Positions 52,722 to 62,051 of a DNA stretch of 64,000 bases are shown here, piece by piece. The translations under genes were made by a program, and so were the position numbers. The stretch comes from JABMNT01 sp048262655 (GTDB lineage: Bacteria > Pseudomonadota > Alphaproteobacteria > Rhodospirillales > Casp-alpha2). Each line of letters starts with the position of its first letter. Positions within the stretch are counted from its first letter, which is position 1. Location of the stretch: positions 310,001-374,000 of the forward strand of contig JBLXEY010000002.1 in NCBI GenBank assembly GCA_048262655.1. Reading direction: 5' to 3'. Under the pieces are notes generated by a model, which was not told the origin of the DNA, did not search any database, and saw nothing but the letters and a program-made list of their open reading frames with translations.

Positions 52722-55130
52722 ATGGGTTTAATTAAAAAGTTTGCGATCATTGCCTGCGTCCTCTTGGTGATTGCTGGCGCAGGCACGGTTTTTTGGCTCA
52801 CCACGTCTTTTCCAGTCAAAACAGGCCCTCTGGTGGTCAATGGCCCCTCCACTCCTGTCGAGATTTACCGGGATGAAACAGCCATTCCCTACATTTACGC
52901 AAAAACGGATGCCGATGCTTATTTCGGCCTTGGTTTTGTCCATGCACAGGACCGATTCTGGCAAATGGAGCTCATGCGTCGATTTGGTGCCGGACGGCTC
53001 TCGGAAATTCTTGGCCCCTCGACCCTGGGGACGGATAAATGGATGCGAACGCTGGGCCTTTACGCCAAGGCAGAAGAGCAACTAGAACTCATGCCTGATG
53101 CCGTAAAGGCTGCACTTGACGCCTACGCCAACGGTGTAAACCAATGGCTGGAGACCAAAACCGGGCTGGGCGCGATTGAGCTTGCCGCTTTTCAATATGA
53201 GCCAGACGCTTGGAAGCCCGCAGACTCAATCGTCTGGATCAAAGCTATGGCGTCACGCTTATCAGGGAACTTCAGAAAAGAGATTCTTCGAACACGCCTT
53301 ATAAATGAAGTCGGTTCTGATGGCATGGATGCCTTTTTACCCGATTATCCGCGGCAGGGACCGATGACAACCGCCGGGATCAGTAATCCAAATATCGTAA
53401 ATCATCTGGCCCAACTCGGCAGGCACATACCAGAGGACGCGGGACAGGCCATTGGGGCTTCAAATCAGTGGGTGGTCTCGCCCAAGTCCTCAGCAACAGG
53501 TGCGGCCCTGCTTGCCAATGACCCGCACCTGGGATTTGGCGCCCCCGTGCAATGGTATCTGGCATATCTCGAAACGCCGACACTCAAAATGACAGGGGCG
53601 ACCGCGCCGGGCGTGCCTTTTCATGTCTTCGGTCACAATGAAAAGATCGCCTGGGGCATTACCTTAACCCAGGCAGATCAAGTCGACCTGTTCTTGGAAA
53701 AACAACAAGACGGAAAAGAGTCCCATTACCTGGCGCCTTCTGGCCCTATGCCTTTTGACACGCAGACAGTTCGCCTTAACATCAAAGACGCCCCGTCGCA
53801 GGAACTTACAATCCGCAAAACGCATCATGGCCCTATTATCTCGGATTTGATCCCAGACCTCCGGCCTGCGGATGATGCCAGAATGGTCGTTGCCTTATCA
53901 GCCGTCTATTTGCAGCCTGACGACAAAACATTCCTCGCCTTGTACGCGCTCAATCGGGCCAAAAACTGGTCCGAATTCCGCAATGCCCTTGGTTTTGTCC
54001 GATCTCCCGCCCTCAATGTCAGTTATGCAGATGTGTCCGGGAATATCGGGTTCCAGGTGGGGGGCGCTATTCCGAACCGACCAATTGGCGATGGCAGCCT
54101 GCCTGTCGAAGGGTGGACGGGGTCTCATGACTGGCTAGGCACAATCGATACCGATCAACTGCCTTCTCTATACAACCCGCCCTCTGGACAGATCATCAAT
54201 GCAAACAATCCGGTTGGGGATATCCGTAAAAAGCCTTTCATATCCAGAGACTGGGCCAATCCCTACCGTGCGTCACGGATTACAAACCTCCTGACCTCTG
54301 AGACCACTCAGGACATGGCTAAAATGCAGGCGCTGCAGTTAGACACCCACTCCCTTGTCGCGGAAACATTGCTGCCTTTACTCCTGGAAATCGCCAAAAC
54401 ATCAGATGTAAAAGAACAGGAAATCCTTCGACAACTCGGTTCATGGGACGGGGATATGGATCGCAACCTTGCTGAACCCTTGATCTTTTCCTATTGGCTG
54501 CGCGAGATTAATCGGGCGATGTACTTTGATGAATTGACGGCGCTCGGGCCGCGCATACTCGATTTGCGCCCCCGTTTTATCGAAACCGTTCTTCGGCAAA
54601 AGAAAACCTGGTGTGACAACACAAAAACCCCGAAAACGGAGACGTGCCAGGATATCATCTCGAACAGTTTGTCCAATGCTCTTACTGAGTTATCAAGAAC
54701 GTTTGGTGCTGATATCGAAGGATGGCAATGGGGTAAAGCCCACGAAACCTTGTTTGCCCATTCGGTGTTTCGACATGTTCCCTATCTAAACGCATTAACG
54801 GACCTGAGGATTGCCAATAGCGGCAGCAACGATACCGTCAATCGCGGCACCACGCGGGTGCGCAATGACAAAGCTCCGTTCGAGCACATTCATGGACCGG
54901 GCTACAGAGCAATTTATGATCTGGGAAATTTAAGCAAGTCAAAATACCAGATCGCTACGGGGCAATCAGGCAATTTTCTATCAAAACACTATCGGGACCA
55001 GTTGCAAAACTGGCGGGATGGCCGCTACGTGACGATAGACGGCACGAAAGATTCCGTTATTTCACGTTCGGATCGACCGATGGTTCTGACGCCGCCCAAG
55101 CGATTGTGCACAACTCTTGATACCTGTTGA
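52722..55130 (+). CDS. Penicillin acylase family (Ntn-hydrolase) protein
   Basis: This 802-residue N-terminal nucleophile amidase has a signal/anchor helix at about 5-25 (FAIIACVLLVIAGAGTVF). An alpha subunit region holds GLGFVHAQDRFWQMELMRRFGAGRLSE, and a maturation site lies at about residue 247 (AIGA|SNQWVVSP), where Ser becomes the catalytic N-terminus. The beta region (NDPHLGFGAPVQWYL) follows. Family members cleave penicillins or N-acyl-homoserine lactones; the substrate here is not readable. I start at ATG 52722 with AGGA seven bases upstream rather than the TTG at 52716. It is probably periplasmic. Confidence 0.9.
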   Translation: MGLIKKFAIIACVLLVIAGAGTVFWLTTSFPVKTGPLVVNGPSTPVEIYRDETAIPYIYAKTDADAYFGLGFVHAQDRFWQMELMRRFGAGRLSEILGPSTLGTDKWMRTLGLYAKAEEQLELMPDAVKAALDAYANGVNQWLETKTGLGAIELAAFQYEPDAWKPADSIVWIKAMASRLSGNFRKEILRTRLINEVGSDGMDAFLPDYPRQGPMTTAGISNPNIVNHLAQLGRHIPEDAGQAIGASNQWVVSPKSSATGAALLANDPHLGFGAPVQWYLAYLETPTLKMTGATAPGVPFHVFGHNEKIAWGITLTQADQVDLFLEKQQDGKESHYLAPSGPMPFDTQTVRLNIKDAPSQELTIRKTHHGPIISDLIPDLRPADDARMVVALSAVYLQPDDKTFLALYALNRAKNWSEFRNALGFVRSPALNVSYADVSGNIGFQVGGAIPNRPIGDGSLPVEGWTGSHDWLGTIDTDQLPSLYNPPSGQIINANNPVGDIRKKPFISRDWANPYRASRITNLLTSETTQDMAKMQALQLDTHSLVAETLLPLLLEIAKTSDVKEQEILRQLGSWDGDMDRNLAEPLIFSYWLREINRAMYFDELTALGPRILDLRPRFIETVLRQKKTWCDNTKTPKTETCQDIISNSLSNALTELSRTFGADIEGWQWGKAHETLFAHSVFRHVPYLNALTDLRIANSGSNDTVNRGTTRVRNDKAPFEHIHGPGYRAIYDLGNLSKSKYQIATGQSGNFLSKHYRDQLQNWRDGRYVTIDGTKDSVISRSDRPMVLTPPKRLCTTLDTC

Positions 55131-55448
55131 TGTGGCGGGTATTGAATTCCCCTAAGTTTATAGCGTTAGTTATTGAAATCAGTGTGTTGGCAAGATATTC
55201 GCTCCGGCCAGCGGCTTTATGTGATATCTGACAGCGCTACGTTGGGAACCTCCCCTGTATTTCCCCCTTTGACTTCGGTTCGCTTCGCAAAAATTCGAGA
55301 ATTTAAAATGGCATACTGACCCAAAAGGGGTAAGGGATGGTTAGGGCAGAAGCCTTTTTTGCTCTATCTGGAACCCATAAAGCCTATCTGATGCCCCTCC
55401 CCGTCGACAGCTCCGAAGGCCAGTGCTAAAAGAGGCCCACAAGGCCAC
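55131..55448. other. Intergenic region before threonine ammonia-lyase
   Basis: About 318 bases without a gene. It includes a pyrimidine-rich patch near 55250-55265; I see no convincing terminator hairpin, repeat or riboswitch. Confidence 0.4.
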
Positions 55449-56699
55449 ATGGAATTCAAAATGATACCCACATTTAAAGATATTGAAGCAGCCGCAGCGT
55501 TGCTCGAAGGACATATTGTCCGAACCCCTACCCTCGCATCGCCCGCGTTCTCTGCTGAGCATGGGGCCGATGTACATTTGAAGCTTGAAAACCTGCAAAC
55601 AACCGGCGCCTTCAAGGTTCGGGGCGCATACGTAAAGCTAAATGCGTTGACCGATCACCAGAAACAAGCAGGCGTTGTTGCCGTTTCGGCGGGAAACCAT
55701 GCTCAAGGTGTCGCATTTCATGCATCGCGGATGAACATACCGGCAACCATATTCATGCCGGAGGGCACCCCCTTCACCAAAATTGGCAGGACGGAAGAAT
55801 TGGGCGCGACGGTGGTGCTGAAAGGCAATTCACTCGCGGAAGCTTGGCAAGCGGCCGAAATGTTTGTCGCCGATCACGACCAAACGTTTATTCATCCCTT
55901 CGATGATCCTGACATCATAGCCGGTCAGGGCACGGTCGCACTTGAGATCTTGCAAGATCAGCCCGATTTAGACTGCCTGATCGTTCCTATTGGCGGTGGC
56001 GGACTTATGGCCGGTTGCGCAATTGCCGCAAAATCCATGAAGCCCGAAATCGAAATATTCGGTGTGCAATCAGCCCTCTACCCTGCGATGGCACAGGTTC
56101 TTGCCGGGGAAACCCCTTCAAAAGAAGCCGGTGCGACAATTGCGGAAGGGATTGCAGTAAAACAACCGGGCCTGATGACACGTGACATCATTGCGAATCT
56201 CGTCACGGAGATCTTGTTGGTGGATGAAATTGCAATAGAAACAGCTATTCAGGGATGTCTCGAAAAATCCCGGATGGTCGTCGAAGGGGCTGGCGCCGCC
56301 GGGCTTGCGGCATTGGCAAGTTATCCAGAATTGTTCGCTGGAAAGAAAGTTGGCATCGTTATCTGCGGCGGCAACATCGATTCAAGGATGTTGTCGTCGG
56401 TCTTAATGAGGGGGCTTGTCCGTGGCGGGCGTCTTGTCAGCCTGCGGATAAAACTGACCGACACCCCAGGGCTTCTTGCCAAAGTCTCAGGCTTAATCGG
56501 CGGATGTGGCGGCAATATTGTCGAAGTCTATCACCAGCGCATGTTTTACGACGTCCCGATTAAGCAGGCTGACCTTGATGTTGTTGTCGAGACGATGGAC
56601 CGCGAACACGTCGACCAAATCCTTGCGGCGCTGGAAAATGCCGGCTTTCCATCCCGTATTCTTGGTGCACGCTCGCTTGATGTGGGTGGCGAAATTTGA
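55449..56699 (+). CDS. ilvA: Threonine ammonia-lyase
   Basis: This 416-residue PLP enzyme deaminates threonine to 2-oxobutanoate. The PLP Lys lies in GAFKVRGAYVKL. Further motifs are SAGNHAQGVAFHA, PIGGGGLMAGCAIAA and the C-terminal ACT-like regulatory region (LADTPGLL-type segment TDTPGLLAKVSGLIG). One ACT domain is typical of this size class. Two start codons (ATG 55449 and 55461) are possible; the second has GGAATTC upstream. It could be the biosynthetic or the catabolic type. Confidence 0.9.
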   Translation: MEFKMIPTFKDIEAAAALLEGHIVRTPTLASPAFSAEHGADVHLKLENLQTTGAFKVRGAYVKLNALTDHQKQAGVVAVSAGNHAQGVAFHASRMNIPATIFMPEGTPFTKIGRTEELGATVVLKGNSLAEAWQAAEMFVADHDQTFIHPFDDPDIIAGQGTVALEILQDQPDLDCLIVPIGGGGLMAGCAIAAKSMKPEIEIFGVQSALYPAMAQVLAGETPSKEAGATIAEGIAVKQPGLMTRDIIANLVTEILLVDEIAIETAIQGCLEKSRMVVEGAGAAGLAALASYPELFAGKKVGIVICGGNIDSRMLSSVLMRGLVRGGRLVSLRIKLTDTPGLLAKVSGLIGGCGGNIVEVYHQRMFYDVPIKQADLDVVVETMDREHVDQILAALENAGFPSRILGARSLDVGGEI

Positions 56700-56779
56700 T
56701 TTTTGATCTCAACGCGCCATCTTAAGCAGAGCCGATATTAGTTGGCAATGCGCACGCCTCTCAACAGGAGTATCCCGAT

Positions 56780-57466
56780 ATGGAGCTAAACGCAAATTTC
56801 AATGAACGCTGCTCCGTGCATGCGAAAGACAACCCCTGGGTTCCCTCTCCGATCAAAGGTGTCGATCGAAAGATGCTGGATCGGCTTGGTGATGAAGTCG
56901 CGCGCGCAACGTCAATTGTAAGATACGCCCCGGAAAGCCATTTTTCACCCCATATCCATACGGGGGGCGAGGAATTTTTGGTGCTTGAAGGTGTGTTTCA
57001 AGATGAACACGGCGACTTTCCGGTCGGTAGCTATATCAGAAATCCGCCGGAAACATCACATACCCCAGGTTCAAAAGAGGGCTGCACAATCTTTGTCAAA
57101 CTTTGGCAGTTTGATTTGGCAGATCGTGAACAGGTGCGTATTGATACCGGTTCCGCTGACTTTGCCAAGGATGTGAACAGAAACCATGTCCATGTTCTGA
57201 ACTTGTTTGAAGACGACAAAGAAGCTGTTTCTCTCGAAATATGGGAGGCGGGCTGCGAAATTGTCCTGGACGCCGCGGATGGCATGGAGATTTTGGTGCT
57301 GGAGGGCTCATTTATTGAGGCGGGCGAAACCTTTGACAAACATTCCTGGTTAAGGTTGCCAAACGGCTCCACTTCCCAGGCCATAGCAGGGTCAACAGGC
57401 ACCCGCGTCTGGATAAAACGCAATCATCTCAGGTTGCCCCCGCGTCCGCCAGCAGTCATCTCATAG
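56780..57466 (+). CDS. Two-domain cupin protein (ChrR-like)
   Basis: This 228-residue protein has two cupin repeats. The first holds the metal-site His/Glu pattern HFSPHIHTGGEEFLVLEGVFQDEHG ... GSYIRNPPETSHTPGSKEG. The second ends at LEGSFIEAGETFDKHSWLRLPNG. The repeat resembles the anti-sigma factor ChrR cupin but has no Zn-binding anti-sigma N-terminus, so it is better called a cupin of unknown function. ATG at 56780. Confidence 0.75.
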   Translation: MELNANFNERCSVHAKDNPWVPSPIKGVDRKMLDRLGDEVARATSIVRYAPESHFSPHIHTGGEEFLVLEGVFQDEHGDFPVGSYIRNPPETSHTPGSKEGCTIFVKLWQFDLADREQVRIDTGSADFAKDVNRNHVHVLNLFEDDKEAVSLEIWEAGCEIVLDAADGMEILVLEGSFIEAGETFDKHSWLRLPNGSTSQAIAGSTGTRVWIKRNHLRLPPRPPAVIS

Positions 57467-57537
57467 TCTGACCGTTAATTTGCAAGGCTGTGCCGGCTAC
57501 ATCCAACTAGAAATGGTAATACACCTATCTCTGTATT

Positions 57538-58311
57538 TTAAATATTCCAGACAAGGAGTTTTGTCTGTCGGGAATCCTCCAGCGTTATTATCTGATCAGG
57601 CTCGATGTGCGGAACCGCAAAAGAATTGCTAATCAGCTGTCCACCACTGCCCATTTCATCAGCGATTTTTTCGTATAGCCGTTGCATCGGTTCGGGCGAT
57701 AGAAAAGCGTATACGGTTTGATAACCATCGAAAGTGTGGCCCCACATGTCGTCAAATCGAATTTGCACATTCTTGCGCCCCATAAAAAGCTGTTTGGTTT
57801 TCGCAAACAGATAGGGCAAAGGAGCCGACTCTATTCCGACAAACTGCCGTTCCGGGTAGGTTTTTGAAAGATGAAACAAGGTTCCACCCAAACCACAGCC
57901 GATATCAAGAAACACCCCGTCGCGCTCTTCGCATAAACGCTCTATGGCTTGCCATGTGGTCCGATTCGACAGGTAAAGCGGAACCCGATCATCCGCAACG
58001 TTCCAGAAAACCAGAGCGAGTGTGATAAAGCACAAAAGGTAAGCCCAAGCCGGAACCGAAAACAACAGTGCCGCATATGCCATAACCGGAAACGCAAAGT
58101 TGATTGGAATCCACCAAACTGGCAGGCCAAACAAATGTCCGATAAGGGACGCAAATATGCCTCCGATCAGACATATCTCCAGAAGAGACACAGAGACGAG
58201 GCCCGACCGGTGCCCCGCATATGCCAACAAACCAGAAAGCCCCATGCCAAGCCCTACGGATAACAGACAGGAGATGACCAAAGGCAGTTTTATTTTGCGC
58301 GTCAGCTTCAT
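57538..58311 (-). CDS. Membrane-anchored SAM-dependent methyltransferase
   Basis: This 257-residue protein has an N-terminal membrane part with about four helices (LPLVISCLLSVGLGMGLSGL, VSLLEICLIGGIFASLIGHLFG, FAFPVMAYAALLFSVPAWAYLLCFITLALVF). A soluble class I methyltransferase domain follows, with the SAM motif VFLDIGCGLGGTL and FVGIESAPL. No known enzyme family is obvious. Membrane location suggests a lipid or envelope substrate (inference). Confidence 0.75.
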   Translation of the reverse strand: MKLTRKIKLPLVISCLLSVGLGMGLSGLLAYAGHRSGLVSVSLLEICLIGGIFASLIGHLFGLPVWWIPINFAFPVMAYAALLFSVPAWAYLLCFITLALVFWNVADDRVPLYLSNRTTWQAIERLCEERDGVFLDIGCGLGGTLFHLSKTYPERQFVGIESAPLPYLFAKTKQLFMGRKNVQIRFDDMWGHTFDGYQTVYAFLSPEPMQRLYEKIADEMGSGGQLISNSFAVPHIEPDQIITLEDSRQTKLLVWNI

Positions 58312-58531
58312 GTCATCAACTTAGTTCATTGTATGCTGATGAAAAGACTGCATTTTTAAACACTGATAGTTTTGCGATGGTGATCTAAACGCAGGATTGT
58401 TTTCGTAATAGCTATTAACATAAAACCTTGCCGGGAAGGCTTCCAATCGATAGCGTTTGATGAGATAAGATAGGTTAATAATTCGATCAGGGCTTAGATG
58501 CCTGGCGCGTGTCTCAATCTTGGGTGACTAA

Positions 58532-59392
58532 ATGTTTTTTATTGTTGGTATCGTCATCGTTATAGGCTGCATATTTGGTGGCTACTCGGTTCACGGGGAT
58601 TTGGCTGTCCTTTGGCAACCGATCGAATTTGTTATTATTCTTGGTGGCGGTATCGGTGCGTTTGTTATTGCCAACCCGAAAGCCGTCATTACGGGCTGCC
58701 TGAAAGCCTTTGGCACCTTGGTGAAGGGTCCCTCATACAAGCGCGATAATTACGTTGAGTTGTTAGGGTGTTTGTATTCAACCTTTAGGCTGGCCAAATC
58801 AAAGGGTGATCTGGCGCTGGAAAGCCATGTGGAAAACCCTCACGACAGCGCTCTTTTTGGCGCCTTCCCAAAATTCCAGCATGACCACCATGCTGTCGAG
58901 TTTTTCTGCGACTATTTGCGCCTGTTGACACTGGGGGCCAGCAACCCCCACGAGGTCGAGGCCGTGATGGACGAAGAACTGGAAATTCATCACGCAGAAG
59001 TGACGGCCGTTTCTACTGCCTATCAGGTGTTCGCGGATGCCGTACCGGCGCTAGGAATTGTTGCCGCGGTGTTGGGTGTTATCGTCACCATGAGCTCGAT
59101 TACGGAACCCCCGGAAGTTTTGGGTGGTCTGATCGCTGCGGCTTTGGTTGGAACGTTCTTTGGTATTTTTATGGCTTATGGTGTGCTTGCCCCCATGGCC
59201 AGCAATCTGGCCGCGACATACGAAGCCGATGGACACTATCTCCTGTGCATCAAGGTCGCCTTGATTGGTCATATGCAGGGGTATGCACCGCAGGTATCCG
59301 TTGAATTTGCGAGAAAAACACTGTCTTCCAACGTCCGCCCGTCATTCGCCGAGGTTGAAGAAATGGTTCAGAACCTCCCGCCCGTCGGTTAG
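58532..59392 (+). CDS. motA: Flagellar motor stator protein MotA
   Basis: This 286-residue proton-channel stator subunit has four TM segments. The start is MFFIVGIVIVIGCIFGGYSVHG. The cytoplasmic loop includes RLAKSKGDLALESHVENP, and the proline-containing ADAVPALGIVAAVLGVIVTM and LVGTFFGIFMAYGVLAPMA are conserved. It lies 29 bases before motB. No other flagellar gene is adjacent. Confidence 0.95.
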   Translation: MFFIVGIVIVIGCIFGGYSVHGDLAVLWQPIEFVIILGGGIGAFVIANPKAVITGCLKAFGTLVKGPSYKRDNYVELLGCLYSTFRLAKSKGDLALESHVENPHDSALFGAFPKFQHDHHAVEFFCDYLRLLTLGASNPHEVEAVMDEELEIHHAEVTAVSTAYQVFADAVPALGIVAAVLGVIVTMSSITEPPEVLGGLIAAALVGTFFGIFMAYGVLAPMASNLAATYEADGHYLLCIKVALIGHMQGYAPQVSVEFARKTLSSNVRPSFAEVEEMVQNLPPVG

Positions 59393-59421
59393 GCAGAAAC
59401 ACAGGATTTATGAGCACTTAG

Positions 59422-60453
59422 ATGGCTGACGCTCCACTCCAACCGATCATCATAAAGAAGGTCAACAAAGGTCACGGAGGGCACCATGGCGGTGCTTGGA
59501 AAATCGCCTATGCCGATTTTGTGACGGCAATGATGGCCTTCTTTTTGCTCTTGTGGCTCTTGAATTCAGTTACACAAGAGCAACTGGAAGGGATCTCCAA
59601 CTACTTCGCCCCGGTGACGGCATCTACATCTACCAGCGGCAGTGGTGATATCTTGGGCGGAAAAACAATCACTGAGGAAGGCGCATCGGAAAACTCTACA
59701 TCAAGGGATGCGGTTACCGTTGACTTGCCGCCTCCGAAAGCAGGTAGCGGCGGGGAAACGGAAAGCGAAGAATCAGGAGACCCTTCATCTGATAATGCCG
59801 ACCCGACCGAAGAACAAATGCAACAAAAAGAAGAAGAGCAGTTCGAGGAAGCGAAAGAGCAACTGGAAGAAACAATCGCCGGAATTCCGCAAATGAAGCA
59901 ACTTGCGGAGAGCCTGCTCATTGATAACACCCCTGAAGGCTTGCGAATTCAACTGGTTGACCAAGATGGACTTGCCATGTTCCCAAGTGGTGGCGCTGAT
60001 ATGTATTTGCATACCAAGAAGCTCCTGGAACTTGTCGTTCAGGTAATCATCGACATGCCTCAAAAGCTATCGATTTCCGGTCATACGGACGCGGTACCGT
60101 TCGTGAGTGATTCTGGCTATTCGAACTGGGAACTATCGGCTGACCGAGCAAATTCGGCGCGACGCGAAATTCAGAACTTCGATGTGCCCGAAGAACGTGT
60201 CTCGCGGGTTGTTGGCAAAGCTGCAACGGAACCATTGTTGCCAGATGACCCAGAGAACGCGCGCAATAGACGGCTTTCAATCATCCTGTTGAGGGGAACT
60301 GGCGAGAACAACCCAGCTAACGCTGCGCCCGCACAACCTGTGGAAGAGGTTCTTCCCGGGCTGAACGAAATAAAACGTCAACAGCTTCAAGGAACGACAA
60401 ACCCTGACGGCGGTGTAACGCTGCAACTCGCACCTCAAATTGAGGCCCAGTAG
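59422..60453 (+). CDS. motB: Flagellar motor stator protein MotB
   Basis: This 343-residue peptidoglycan-anchored stator subunit has a cytoplasmic His-rich start and a TM with the proton-carrying Asp (AYADFVTAMMAFFLLLWLL). A long Glu/Gln-rich acidic linker runs from about 80 to 155. The C-terminal OmpA-like peptidoglycan-binding domain (LSISGHTDAVPF ... NWELSADRANSARREI) ends the core, and a further proline-rich tail follows. Expressed with motA. Confidence 0.95.
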   Translation: MADAPLQPIIIKKVNKGHGGHHGGAWKIAYADFVTAMMAFFLLLWLLNSVTQEQLEGISNYFAPVTASTSTSGSGDILGGKTITEEGASENSTSRDAVTVDLPPPKAGSGGETESEESGDPSSDNADPTEEQMQQKEEEQFEEAKEQLEETIAGIPQMKQLAESLLIDNTPEGLRIQLVDQDGLAMFPSGGADMYLHTKKLLELVVQVIIDMPQKLSISGHTDAVPFVSDSGYSNWELSADRANSARREIQNFDVPEERVSRVVGKAATEPLLPDDPENARNRRLSIILLRGTGENNPANAAPAQPVEEVLPGLNEIKRQQLQGTTNPDGGVTLQLAPQIEAQ

Positions 60454-60546
60454 GATGTCTGTTCGAGTTACCAGAGCAACCTTCTGATCAAGAGATTGCG
60501 CTCGAAATATGATTGCTCTACCATATTTAATTAACAGGTAGATACT

Positions 60547-61272
60547 ATGCGACACGCACCAATCCACGGGCCCAAATTTTTTTTCGCGACGACGAACCTG
60601 CCCTGCCCCTATATTCCCGGTCAGGTCGAGCGTCGTGTCGTTACGGAACTTGTTGGCAGAAATGCAAATGCCCTGCACGATCAACTTTCGCTTGCCGGCT
60701 TTCGTCGCAGTCACGGGATCGTTTACGCGCCGGCTTGTCCCTTTTGTCAGGCATGTATGGCCGTTCGGATTGTTGCAAATGAATTCAAGCCGTCAAAGTC
60801 GCAGCGACGAGTTGGCAACCGCAATCAAGATTTGATTGTCGAAACTGTTCCACCAATCGCAACACCAGAACAGTTTGATCTCTTTGATGCCTATCAAAAA
60901 GGCCGCCATACCGGCGGAGATATGGCAAAAATGGACTATTTTGAATACCAGGCCCTTGTGGAAGAAACACCTGTTGATACGTGCCTGGCAGAGTTCAGAG
61001 ATAACAATGGGGACTTGCTGGGCGTTATGCTGATGGATTGCGTCGATAATGGCCTGTCGGCCGTTTACAGTTTTTTCGATATGGGACACAGCAATCGAAG
61101 TCTCGGAACCGCAATGATATTGTGGCTCATTAACAAAGCCAAAGTACGAGGGCTGGATTACGTCTATTTGGGATATTGGGTCGAGGCCTCGGACAAAATG
61201 GCCTATAAAGCCAATTTTAAACCACTTGAGATGCGGACACCCGTAGGTTGGGTGGCCCTTGCATCTGAATAG
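60547..61272 (+). CDS. bpt: Aspartate/glutamate leucyl- or arginyl-tRNA protein transferase (Bpt/Ate)
   Basis: This 241-residue N-end-rule transferase adds an amino acid from tRNA to proteins with acidic N-termini. The N-terminal Cys cluster (NLPCPYIPGQVERRV, then PACPFCQACMAVRI) and the C-terminal GTAMILWLINKAKVRGLDYVYLGYWV and MAYKANFKPLE are characteristic. Bacterial forms of this size are usually Bpt, which transfers leucine. ATG at 60547. Confidence 0.93.
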   Translation: MRHAPIHGPKFFFATTNLPCPYIPGQVERRVVTELVGRNANALHDQLSLAGFRRSHGIVYAPACPFCQACMAVRIVANEFKPSKSQRRVGNRNQDLIVETVPPIATPEQFDLFDAYQKGRHTGGDMAKMDYFEYQALVEETPVDTCLAEFRDNNGDLLGVMLMDCVDNGLSAVYSFFDMGHSNRSLGTAMILWLINKAKVRGLDYVYLGYWVEASDKMAYKANFKPLEMRTPVGWVALASE

Positions 61273-61334
61273 TTGAGCAATTTATCTGATTATCCGGACG
61301 CTTGGCTAAATTTAACACCAATCAGGAAAGTAAT

Positions 61335-61946
61335 ATGGCCCGAATAGAGACCCTTGAAGAACTACGCGCTTTATATGATATGCCTAAGGGACGCCCCCTA
61401 ACCAAACAGCTCGACCATCTTGAAAAGCACTGCAGACAGTTTATTTCGCTTTCTCCCTTTCTCATCTTAAGTACATCGAATGAGGAAATGATGCAGGATG
61501 CGTCGCCGCGTGGCGAAGATCCGGGCTTTGTAAAAGTCCTGGATGACCATCGGATCGCCATTCCGGATCGTCCCGGAAATAACCGTCTTGATACCTACAG
61601 TAATATCATTGCCTCACCCAATGTTGGATTGATTTTTCTCATACCTGGCGTCAATGAAACGTTGCGCGTGAACGGTAGCGCAGAGATTCGCGATGACGAA
61701 GATCTAATTGATCTGTTCGACAATCAGCCGCGCAAACCCAAAACAGTCCTGGTTGTTCATGTGAAAGAAGCCTATTTGCATTGCGCAAAAGCACTTATGC
61801 GTTCCAATTTGTGGAACGATTCATACAAAATATCTCGCGATCAGCTGCCAACAATGAGTCAAATGATCAACGACCAATCAAAGTCACACGCGCCATTGGA
61901 AACACAAGAGGAAATGGAAGCACGGTACCGGGATGTATTATACTAA
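61335..61946 (+). CDS. PPOX-class FMN-dependent flavoprotein
   Basis: This 203-residue pyridoxamine-phosphate-oxidase-fold protein contains FLILSTSNEEMMQDASPRGEDPG and the dimer core (DRPGNNRLDTYSNIIASPNVGLIFLIPGVNETLRVNGSAEI). It belongs to the DR_2398-type subgroup of probable FMN enzymes; the substrate is unknown. I use ATG 61335 with AGGA seven bases upstream; the longer in-frame start has no such site. Confidence 0.85.
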   Translation: MARIETLEELRALYDMPKGRPLTKQLDHLEKHCRQFISLSPFLILSTSNEEMMQDASPRGEDPGFVKVLDDHRIAIPDRPGNNRLDTYSNIIASPNVGLIFLIPGVNETLRVNGSAEIRDDEDLIDLFDNQPRKPKTVLVVHVKEAYLHCAKALMRSNLWNDSYKISRDQLPTMSQMINDQSKSHAPLETQEEMEARYRDVLY

Positions 61947-62051
61947 TATTTTTACCAATAGTGACGAATTGAATTTCCCTTCTGCCGGTTTACTGTCTAT
62001 TCTTGCTGAAAATTTCTCAAAGTACCCCTTCCAACGTATAGAGAGCCTGTA

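Noticed and set aside
58312..58531. Sigma-28 flagellar promoter before motA
   Set aside because: TAAA and GATA-like boxes occur but the spacing is wrong for the sigma-28 pattern.
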